Origin: an uncultured Bacteroides sp.
GTDB lineage: Bacteria > Bacteroidota > Bacteroidia > Bacteroidales > Bacteroidaceae
Direction of reading: 5' to 3'
DNA length: 13,051 bases
Assembly: GCA_900556625.1 (NCBI GenBank)
Contig: USPQ01000078.1
Coordinates: 1-13,051, forward strand
A model generated the notes under the pieces. It saw only the letters and a list, made by a program, of their open reading frames with translations. It made no database searches and had not been told where the DNA came from. Shown in pieces: positions 7,063-13,051 of this stretch. The position numbers and the translations under genes were made by a program. The number at the start of each line of letters is the position of its first letter. The stretch's first letter is position 1.

Positions 7063-7931
7063 TAATTTCGTTTGGCAAATAAGTTCAACAATGCCTTTAC
7101 GTAATCCTCATCGGTTCTGACAGAAACCGAATCCACATTACTTTTCGTAAATGTGTCGTTCAGTTCCGTCTGCTTTTGAATCCACCAATCGTGATGCGCG
7201 CGGCGTACAGCTTTTGATGAAGTATCAATCCACTGCTCATGTCCGGTTTCCGCATCTTTTATTCGCATGAGACCCACAGGAGGAAGATCACTCACTCTCC
7301 GGTCATAAACCTGTAATGCTACTACGTCATGTTTCCGGTTGGCAATAGTCAGAGCATTCTTAAAACTTTCCTGATCAATGAAGTCGGATAGAATAAAAGC
7401 AGTGCAACGTCTTTTCATTACATTCGTCAGATATTCCAATGCAAGACGGATATTAGTACGACGGCTTTCCGGTTGAAAGTCAATCAATTCACGAATGATA
7501 TATAGAATATGTTTACGTCCCTTTTTAGGAGGAATAAACTTCTCTATCCGGTCTGAAAAGAAAATCACTCCAATTTTATCATTATTCTGAATAGCAGAGA
7601 AAGCAAGGGTGGCAGCAATTTCCGTCACCATATCTTTCTTCAACTGCTTGACGGTACCGAACTCCAAACTTCCGGAAACATCAACCATTAACATAACTGT
7701 CAGTTCACGTTCTTCCTCAAACACTTTTACGTAAGGTTTGTTGAAACGCGCGGTCACATTCCAGTCTATGTCACGTATATCATCGCCGAATTGATATTCG
7801 CGGACTTCCGAGAATGACATACCCCTACCCTTGAAAGCCGAATGATACTGGCCTGCAAAGATATTATTAGACAATCCTCGTGTCTTAATTTCAATCTGAC
7901 GAACTTTTTTTAGTATTTCACTTGTTTCCAT
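7062..7931 (-). CDS. DUF58-family protein with VWA-like fold (MoxR partner)
   Basis: This encodes 289 residues, cytosolic, with no signal or membrane helix. The DUF58 signature is clear at about 37-62: GRGMSFSEVREYQFGDDIRDIDW. It is followed by a VWA-like region with DVSGS (Asp84, Ser86, Ser88), Thr159 and SDF (Asp183), so a metal site looks possible. DUF58 proteins are routinely encoded directly beside MoxR ATPases and are thought to be their partners or adaptors. Here it starts on the base after the MoxR stop (TAAATG) and overlaps the next gene by one base. That packing supports equal expression of the three proteins. The biochemical role is not established. Confidence 0.92.
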   Translation of the reverse strand: METSEILKKVRQIEIKTRGLSNNIFAGQYHSAFKGRGMSFSEVREYQFGDDIRDIDWNVTARFNKPYVKVFEEERELTVMLMVDVSGSLEFGTVKQLKKDMVTEIAATLAFSAIQNNDKIGVIFFSDRIEKFIPPKKGRKHILYIIRELIDFQPESRRTNIRLALEYLTNVMKRRCTAFILSDFIDQESFKNALTIANRKHDVVALQVYDRRVSDLPPVGLMRIKDAETGHEQWIDTSSKAVRRAHHDWWIQKQTELNDTFTKSNVDSVSVRTDEDYVKALLNLFAKRN

Positions 7932-8927
7932 TTAGGGCACTTCAACCTTATTCAAAATCTTACTGATGATTTCGTCCGAAGTCATGTTATTAGCTTCCGC
8001 TTCATACGTCAATCCGATACGGTGGCGAAGAACATCATGCGCAACAGCACGTACATCTTCCGGAATTACGTAACCGCGGCGTTTGATGAAAGCGTATGTA
8101 CGGGCAGCCAATGCTAAATTGATAGATGCACGGGGTGAACCACCGAAACCGATCATATCTTTCAATTCCTTGAGGTCATATTTCTCCGGAAAGCGAGTAG
8201 CGAATACAATGTCTACGATGTAGCGTTCGATCTTTTCATCCAGATATACCTGGCGAACTACTTTACGTGCTTCAATAATTTCGTCAGCTTTCATAATTGG
8301 TTTTACGTTGAACTTTTCTCCATTAATATTCTGACGAATAATCAACTTTTCCTCTTCCAACTTCGGATAATCAATAACGACCTTCAGCATAAAACGGTCA
8401 ACTTGTGCTTCCGGAAGCGGATAAGTTCCTTCCTGTTCGATAGGATTCTGAGTAGCCAATACGAGGAAGGGTTCCGGCAATGTAAATGTTTCTTTACCGA
8501 TAGTAACCTGACGCTCCTGCATGGCCTCCAATAAAGCACTCTGTACTTTAGCCGGAGCACGGTTAATTTCATCGGCTAATACAAAATTAGCGAAAATAGG
8601 TCCTCTTTGAACTTTAAAAGATTCGTCTTTTTGACTGTAGACCATTGTACCTATGACGTCCGCAGGCAATAAGTCCGGTGTAAACTGAATGCGGCTATAT
8701 TTCGCATCAATCAGAGAAGCAAGCGTTTTAATAGCTAAAGTCTTTGCCAAACCAGGTACACCTTCCAAAAGAACATGACCATCGGAGAGTAATCCGATAA
8801 GCAGCGATTCAACCAAATGTTTCTGACCAACAATGATTTGGTCCATACCTGTTGTAAGATTGGTAACGAAAGCACTTTGTCTTTCAATCCGCTCATTCAA
8901 CTCGCGGATATCAATTGATTCAGCCAT
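7932..8927 (-). CDS. MoxR-family AAA+ ATPase
   Basis: This encodes 331 residues and is the first gene of the bat operon. Walker A is GVPGLAKT (56-63), Walker B is VLADE (116-120), sensor 1 is in ATQNP (Asn161), a likely arginine finger is in EAQVDRF (Arg178), and sensor 2 is in GGSPRA (Arg266). The length and motif set are those of the MoxR subfamily, chaperone-like ATPases that work with VWA-domain proteins. Here the expected partners follow at once: DUF58, BatA and BatB. It is cytosolic, whereas the BatA and BatB VWA domains look periplasmic, so contact would need membrane-spanning proteins. A good Bacteroides promoter lies about 84 bases upstream. The start is the first in-frame ATG before the conserved N-terminal helix. 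Confidence 0.95.
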   Translation of the reverse strand: MAESIDIRELNERIERQSAFVTNLTTGMDQIIVGQKHLVESLLIGLLSDGHVLLEGVPGLAKTLAIKTLASLIDAKYSRIQFTPDLLPADVIGTMVYSQKDESFKVQRGPIFANFVLADEINRAPAKVQSALLEAMQERQVTIGKETFTLPEPFLVLATQNPIEQEGTYPLPEAQVDRFMLKVVIDYPKLEEEKLIIRQNINGEKFNVKPIMKADEIIEARKVVRQVYLDEKIERYIVDIVFATRFPEKYDLKELKDMIGFGGSPRASINLALAARTYAFIKRRGYVIPEDVRAVAHDVLRHRIGLTYEAEANNMTSDEIISKILNKVEVP

Positions 8928-8970
8928 AAATACTTAATATTTTATTATTTAAATCCCATTATTTCTATAT

Positions 8971-8998
8971 AAGCCCTGCCAATAGTAGCATAAGGCTT
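8971..8998 (-). other. Weak stem-loop in the leader of the bat operon
   Basis: On the minus strand, AAGCC and GGCTT arms (five pairs) enclose a further three-pair TGC/GCA stem with an eight-base loop and a small internal bulge. It falls in the predicted 5' untranslated leader of the MoxR gene, about 45-70 bases before the start. No known riboswitch pattern is apparent. It could be a chance fold. Confidence 0.3.
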
Positions 8999-9010
8999 TT
9001 TATTTTGCCC

Positions 9011-9042
9011 CAAAAGTACGCCATATAATTAACGATTGCAAC
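9011..9042 (-). promoter_or_regulatory. Promoter of the MoxR-bat operon
   Basis: Reading the minus strand, TACTTTTG (9011-9018) matches the Bacteroidetes -7 consensus TAnnTTTG exactly. A GTTG (9039-9042), one base off the TTTG -33 element, lies 20 bases upstream. The predicted start of transcription is near 9004, giving a leader of about 75 bases. This is the best promoter match in the window and no other good match is seen inside the eight-gene unit. Confidence 0.7.
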
Positions 9043-9115
9043 TAATTTTTATTAAAAAACAATGCGAAGTCTTTAGATTAAGGTACTTTCATATGCTTTT
9101 GTACATCCATAACAC

Positions 9116-9150
9116 TTCCCCCGGCCTATACAGGGGTAAGACCGGGGGAA
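9116..9150 (-). terminator. GC-rich hairpin after the HU-LysM gene
   Basis: Nine-base perfect arms (TTCCCCCGG, 9116-9124, and CCGGGGGAA, 9142-9150) flank a 17-base loop. It begins 15 bases past the HU-LysM stop, the position of a terminator for the ftsY operon. There is no T run after it on the minus strand; instead a short T run follows on the plus strand. It may therefore be a transcript-stabilising or pausing hairpin, or a terminator that needs help. Confidence 0.5.
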
Positions 9151-9165
9151 TGGAATTTTTATCAC

Positions 9166-10425
9166 TTATTCTTTTGTAAGTTCCGGAATTTTTATTGTTG
9201 TGCCGTATGGTACATTATTCGGGTTCTTAATAACGTCCGGATTGTGTTTCACAATATACGGCCACATAGCCTTGGTTCCATAGAATCGCAAGGAGACCCT
9301 TGTTAAAGTTTCACCTTCTTTGACCGTATATTTAGTCTTGGTTCCGGTTATTTTATAAGAGGCGGAATCCAAATATACGGATGTTGAAGGTTGCTGCCGG
9401 ATAACTTTATTTTCAGTTTTGGCAGGTGTCACTGCTTCTTTCTTTTGAGGGACAACCGGTGTCGGAGTGATAGAGGTTTTGGGTGTTTCCGGTTTTATAT
9501 CTTTCACAGAGTCTTGTTCGATCGTGTCGGATAACTGTACTTCCGGCTTGACAGGCTGAGTTGTTACGGGAGGCATATCAAGAGCATTCTTGTCGGATGA
9601 CGAAGAGAATAAATCCGGATAATAAATGAATAAAACAACCCCTCCACATAATAACAGAACAAGTATGATGATCGTTATTAAATAAGGAACAGGCGATTTC
9701 TCTTTTACAGAAGAATCGGGAATATTCTTTTGGGGAGTCGGCTGTATAGCAGTCTGTGCTACTTCTGCCCCTTTTTTCATCTCGTTCTTACCTTCTTGCG
9801 ACAGCACTATCGTACTTTCCGGTTTTAGATTTGCCCTCAGAAGCTCTTGTTCTATAATCTCCTCCGCAGTAATTATTTCTTTCTTTTCTACAGGAACTGT
9901 TTTCGGTTCTACGACAACAGATTGTGGTTCTATAGATCGTGGTTCTACAATAGGTTGTATCTCTGTAAGAGACATTTCTTCTTTTTCCTCTTCCTTAGGC
10001 TGGGATTGTGGCTCGATAGGTTCCGGTATGACTGTCGGAATTACTTCTTCCCCGCTTTCCTCTTCTTCCGTTTCTTCTATAGGAGTGTCCTCTAAAACAG
10101 TATTCTCATTTAAAACAACCGTCTCAAAGTGTGCAAAAGGCTTGTTTATCGTATCTCTTAAATTTGCATCCGGAGAAAACGAGACTTTGGTATGGCCTTT
10201 TATTTGAAAACGTTCCCCAGTGTTCACATTAACACTTTCCCGACTATCTACATCAATAAGTTTGAAAGTACCCAATCCTTTGATTTTTACAGTATTCTCG
10301 CTCTCTAAGGCCTGTTCTATCAAAAGAAAAAACTCTTTTACGAACGCCTCAGCATCCTTTTTGGTCATGCTATGTTTTGCTGCCAATAAGTCAGTAAGAT
10401 CTTGAATTGTTAGTCTTTCATTCAT
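9166..10425 (-). CDS. HU DNA-binding domain fused through a membrane helix to a LysM domain
   Basis: This encodes 419 residues. Residues 1-95 form an HU/IHF-type DNA-binding domain (GLGTFKLIDVDSRESVNVNTG, then KVSFSPDANLRD). An acidic, Pro/Glu-rich linker follows (about 96-245), then one membrane helix (about 247-268), a Pro/Thr/Lys-rich linker (about 270-362) and a C-terminal LysM domain (about 365-414, YTVKEGETLTRVSLRFYG). LysM binds peptidoglycan. With no signal peptide, the HU end should be cytosolic and the LysM end periplasmic, so the protein could connect DNA to the cell wall (inference). HU-like domains fused to a membrane helix and a SPOR domain are known in Bacteroidetes; this is the LysM counterpart. 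It lies 14 bases after a stand-alone HU gene. Confidence 0.92.
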   Translation of the reverse strand: MNERLTIQDLTDLLAAKHSMTKKDAEAFVKEFFLLIEQALESENTVKIKGLGTFKLIDVDSRESVNVNTGERFQIKGHTKVSFSPDANLRDTINKPFAHFETVVLNENTVLEDTPIEETEEEESGEEVIPTVIPEPIEPQSQPKEEEKEEMSLTEIQPIVEPRSIEPQSVVVEPKTVPVEKKEIITAEEIIEQELLRANLKPESTIVLSQEGKNEMKKGAEVAQTAIQPTPQKNIPDSSVKEKSPVPYLITIIILVLLLCGGVVLFIYYPDLFSSSSDKNALDMPPVTTQPVKPEVQLSDTIEQDSVKDIKPETPKTSITPTPVVPQKKEAVTPAKTENKVIRQQPSTSVYLDSASYKITGTKTKYTVKEGETLTRVSLRFYGTKAMWPYIVKHNPDVIKNPNNVPYGTTIKIPELTKE

Positions 10426-10439
10426 AACGGGGAATATAT

Positions 10440-10712
10440 TTATTTAAACTTATCTTTCAATGTATTACTAGGTCTATAAGATAATACCAGTTTTGGGGGC
10501 ACCAACATACGCTGTTTGCTTGCCGGATTTATGGAAATGCGTTCCGCCTTTTTCTTTACTTCAAAAGAACCGAATCCCTGTACCGCAATCATGTTGCCTT
10601 CTTCCAACTCTTGCGTCATGCTAGCCAACAAAGAATTGATTAATTCAGAAGTATCTTTGATGGTATATCCTAGTCTTTCCGCTAGCTCGGATGTAAATTC
10701 CTTATTATTCAT
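10440..10712 (-). CDS. HU-family DNA-binding protein
   Basis: This encodes 90 residues, the usual length of HU/IHF subunits. The N-terminal helices (about 3-38) carry the dimer core, GFGSFEVKKK (46-55) is the conserved turn and strand, and INPASKQRMLVPPKLV (61-76) is the DNA-binding arm with its proline. It should bind DNA as a dimer with low sequence specificity and might pair with the HU domain of the next gene (inference). Its start overlaps the rimO stop as ATGA, so it is translationally coupled to rimO. It is divergent from standard HU in the arm, which has no NP-x-TG motif but keeps NPAS. It should not be taken as the cell's main HU. Confidence 0.93.
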   Translation of the reverse strand: MNNKEFTSELAERLGYTIKDTSELINSLLASMTQELEEGNMIAVQGFGSFEVKKKAERISINPASKQRMLVPPKLVLSYRPSNTLKDKFK

Positions 10713-12013
10713 ACATTTATAACCTTTGCATATAAATCAAAATCGTCCGCATCTATCACTTCCACCTGATAGAACTGCCCAATCTCAAGCTCTTTTTCAG
10801 AACTATTAATCAGAACCTCCGGATCCACCTCCGGTGAGTCGAATTCTGTTCGTCCGATATAATAATCCCCCTCCAACCGGTCAATGATAATTTTCATTTG
10901 TTTTCCGATTTTAGCGGCGCTCAATTCAGCTGAGATTCCTTGCTGGATATCCATCAGCTCATCAAGTCTGGCTTGTTTAACTTCTTGCGGGATAGAGTCT
11001 TCGTACGCTTCCGCAGCATAAGTTCCCTCCTCTTCGGAATAGGCAAAAGCTCCCATTCGGTCAAAACGCACTTTGCGTACAAACTCTTTCAGTTCTTCAA
11101 AGTCCTCTTCTGTCTCTCCCGGATGTCCCACCATTAAAGTTGTCCGCAGGTGAATGCCCGGCACTTCTTTACGGAATTGCTCAATCAGTTTATAAGTATC
11201 CTCCTTAGTGACTTGACGTCGCATTAATCTCAACATCTTGTCACTGATGTGCTGGAGGGCGATGTCCATATATTTGCATACATTGTCGCGTTCACGCATA
11301 ACCCGGAACAAATCAGTAGGAAAATGCGCAGGATAGGCGTAATGAAGGCGGATCCACTCTACACCCGGAATGTCGGAGATACGTTCAATTAGTTCCGGAA
11401 GCATTTGTTTCTTATATAGATCGACCCCATAATAAGTCAGCTCCTGTGCGATCACTTGAAACTCTTTTACGCCTTGAGATACCAGATACCGGACCTCATC
11501 AAGAATTTCATCAATCGGTTTGGATATGTGACGCCCTGTGATGATAGGAATAGCACAATAGGAACATTTCCGGTCACACCCTTCTGATATCTTCAGATAA
11601 GCATAATGTCGGGGAGTCGTTAATGTCCGTTCGATATATAATTCATCATGATACGTCTGTCCTAAATCCTGCAACAATTCCTTCCAATTGAACTTGCCAT
11701 AGAACTTATCTACCTGCGGTATCTCGATTGCCAATTCTTTAAGGTAACGTTCGGAAAGGCAACCCATTACGAAAAGCTTTTTCAAATCACCTTCTTCTTT
11801 CCTTTCGGCAAATTCCAGAATCATATTGATGGATTCCTCTTTTGCGTCACCGATAAAACCGCATGTATTAATAACAGCTATTTCACCTTGCGGATTTTCC
11901 GTATCATGAGTCACACTGTATCCGACTTCTTTCAATTGACGTATCAATTGTTCCGAGTCTACCAGATTTTTAGAACATCCCAAAGTGATTATATCAATTC
12001 TTCTTTTTTTCAT
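10709..12013 (-). CDS. rimO: Ribosomal protein S12 methylthiotransferase RimO
   Basis: This encodes 434 residues, full length. The N-terminal UPF0004 domain has three cluster-binding cysteines (Cys13 in LGCSKNLVDSE, Cys51 in NTCGF, Cys85 in MGCLSERY). The radical SAM motif follows at Cys146, Cys150 and Cys153 (EGCDRKCSYC), and a TRAM domain lies at about 370-434. The LGCSKNLVDSE start and overall length favour RimO over MiaB. RimO adds a methylthio group to an aspartate of ribosomal protein S12 using S-adenosylmethionine and two 4Fe-4S clusters, in the cytosol. It overlaps ftsY upstream and the HU gene downstream, each as ATGA, so all three are translated in a coupled way. The clusters would be oxygen-sensitive in an anaerobe. 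Confidence 0.95.
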   Translation of the reverse strand: MKKRRIDIITLGCSKNLVDSEQLIRQLKEVGYSVTHDTENPQGEIAVINTCGFIGDAKEESINMILEFAERKEEGDLKKLFVMGCLSERYLKELAIEIPQVDKFYGKFNWKELLQDLGQTYHDELYIERTLTTPRHYAYLKISEGCDRKCSYCAIPIITGRHISKPIDEILDEVRYLVSQGVKEFQVIAQELTYYGVDLYKKQMLPELIERISDIPGVEWIRLHYAYPAHFPTDLFRVMRERDNVCKYMDIALQHISDKMLRLMRRQVTKEDTYKLIEQFRKEVPGIHLRTTLMVGHPGETEEDFEELKEFVRKVRFDRMGAFAYSEEEGTYAAEAYEDSIPQEVKQARLDELMDIQQGISAELSAAKIGKQMKIIIDRLEGDYYIGRTEFDSPEVDPEVLINSSEKELEIGQFYQVEVIDADDFDLYAKVINV

Positions 12014-12969
12014 GCATTCTCTCCAAACAAAGAATCTACAAACTCATTCTTACGGAATACTTGTAAGTCTTCTATGCCTTCACCTAATCCGATATATTTA
12101 ACGGGAATCTTGAATTGATCTGATATGCCGATTACAACTCCTCCCTTCGCTGTACCATCCAGTTTTGTAATGACCATTGCTGTCACTTCCGTTGCAAGAG
12201 TGAACTGTTTTGCCTGTTCAAAAGCATTCTGACCTGTAGAACCGTCCAATACCAATAGAACCTCATTAGGAGCATCGGGCACTACTTTCCGCATCACATT
12301 CTTTATCTTTGTCAGCTCGTTCATCAAACCGACTTTGTTGTGAAGACGTCCGGCAGTATCAATAATTACAATATCCGCATTGTTGGCAACCGCAGAACTA
12401 AGTGTATCGTACGCCACCGATGCAGGGTCGGCACCCATTTTTTGCTTAATGACAGGCACACCTACTCGTTCTCCCCATATCATAAGCTGTTCTACTGCGG
12501 CAGCACGGAATGTGTCGGCAGCTCCCAAGTAAACGGACTTGCCTGCTTTTTTGAACTGATAAGCCAATTTGCCAATTGTTGTGGTCTTGCCTACTCCATT
12601 CACTCCCACAACCATAATCACGTATGGTTTCTTATCAATAGCTACATCAAAATCAGCTATATCTCCCGAATTGTTCTCAGTCAATAAAGCGGCTATTTCA
12701 TCGCGTAATATATGATTCAGCTCTTGGGTATTCACATATTTATCTTCCGCTGCACGTTTTTCTATGCGCTTAATTATATTTAAAGTGGTTTCCACACCTA
12801 CGTCAGATGTGATCAGCACTTCTTCCAGATTATCCAACACTTCGTCATCCACCTTTGACTTACCGGCTACGGCACGAGCTATCTTACTAAAGACACTCTC
12901 TTTGGTTTTAGATAATCCTTTATCTAAAGTTTCCTTCTTTTCCTTGGAAAAAAAACTAAAAAATCCCAT
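12010..12969 (-). CDS. ftsY: Signal recognition particle receptor FtsY
   Basis: This encodes 319 residues. The SRP GTPase motifs are all present: GVNGVGKTT (122-130), DTFRAAA (152-158), DTAGR (204-208), TKLDGTAKGG (268-277) and GLGEGIEDL (294-302). The N domain helices occupy about 15-95. The N-terminal acidic region found in E. coli FtsY is missing; instead there is a short hydrophobic start (MGFFSFFSKEKK) that may help membrane contact. FtsY receives ribosomes carrying SRP at the inner membrane and delivers membrane proteins to the translocon. Its stop overlaps the rimO start as ATGA. The Met at 12967-12969 fits the usual short Bacteroidetes form, and a promoter-like element lies about 33 bases upstream. 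Confidence 0.96.
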   Translation of the reverse strand: MGFFSFFSKEKKETLDKGLSKTKESVFSKIARAVAGKSKVDDEVLDNLEEVLITSDVGVETTLNIIKRIEKRAAEDKYVNTQELNHILRDEIAALLTENNSGDIADFDVAIDKKPYVIMVVGVNGVGKTTTIGKLAYQFKKAGKSVYLGAADTFRAAAVEQLMIWGERVGVPVIKQKMGADPASVAYDTLSSAVANNADIVIIDTAGRLHNKVGLMNELTKIKNVMRKVVPDAPNEVLLVLDGSTGQNAFEQAKQFTLATEVTAMVITKLDGTAKGGVVIGISDQFKIPVKYIGLGEGIEDLQVFRKNEFVDSLFGENA

Positions 12970-13001
12970 ATTTATAGATGTTTGTATGATACATTATGCT
13001 A

Positions 13002-13009
13002 CAAAGATA
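13002..13009 (-). promoter_or_regulatory. Probable -7 element ahead of ftsY
   Basis: On the minus strand TATCTTTG matches TAnnTTTG exactly, about 33 bases before the ftsY start. The -33 region 19-21 bases upstream is only a T-rich run without a clear TTTG, so the promoter is plausible but not strong. An upstream co-transcribed gene cannot be excluded because the window ends 42 bases beyond this element. Confidence 0.45.
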
Positions 13010-13051
13010 TAACAAAGGATTGGAAAAGTAAAAAAAGAAGCAATAAAAAAT

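Noticed and set aside
8928..9165. Possible small RNA or small gene in the 238-base gap
   Set aside because: Apart from the promoter, the leader stem-loop and the GC-rich hairpin, I found no convincing open frame, second promoter or known RNA fold.
9847..10095. Plus-strand open frame rich in Phe, Tyr and Arg
   Set aside because: It is antisense to the Glu/Pro-rich linker of the HU-LysM gene; its odd composition follows from the complement of GAA and related codons. No promoter or start context supports it.

Overview
The window is AT-rich chromosomal DNA from a Bacteroidales bacterium, most likely Bacteroides. Three things point there: a complete bat (Bacteroides aerotolerance) gene set in its usual order, promoter elements of the Bacteroidetes type (TAnnTTTG at -7 with a TTTG-like -33), and starts without clear Shine-Dalgarno sequences. 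Every gene I can support lies on the minus strand, so transcription runs from high to low coordinates. I see no mobile elements, tRNA, rRNA or CRISPR. Both strands were considered; the longer plus-strand open frames are antisense shadows.

Right unit (12969 down to 9166): ftsY, rimO, a stand-alone HU-family protein and an HU-transmembrane-LysM fusion. The first three are joined by ATGA overlaps and the fourth follows after 14 bases, so this reads as one operon with a likely promoter at 13002-13009. A 238-base gap (8928-9165) holds a GC-rich hairpin just after the fusion gene and a good promoter for the next unit.

Left unit (8927 down to 430): MoxR-type AAA+ ATPase, DUF58 protein, a BatD-like membrane protein, batA, batB, batC, batD and batE, closely packed (gaps from -1 to 49 bases) and ending in an A/T-rich hairpin with a long T run (362-401). 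The layout suggests a cytosolic ATPase/adaptor pair (MoxR plus DUF58) working with an inner-membrane and periplasmic assembly. From the positive-inside rule, the VWA domains of BatA and BatB, the TPRs of BatC and BatE and the SH3 of BatE all lie in the periplasm. BatD and the BatD-like protein each place a similar helical domain in the cytosol, where it could contact MoxR/DUF58. The system is linked to stress and oxygen tolerance in B. fragilis, but its molecular job is not settled.

Left edge (303 down to 13): a 96-residue predicted HTH protein with its own possible promoter overlapping the bat terminator.

Most of the region is conserved Bacteroides core genome. The points most worth follow-up are the HU-TM-LysM protein, which could tie the nucleoid to the cell wall, and the duplicated cytosolic domain in the two BatD-type proteins.
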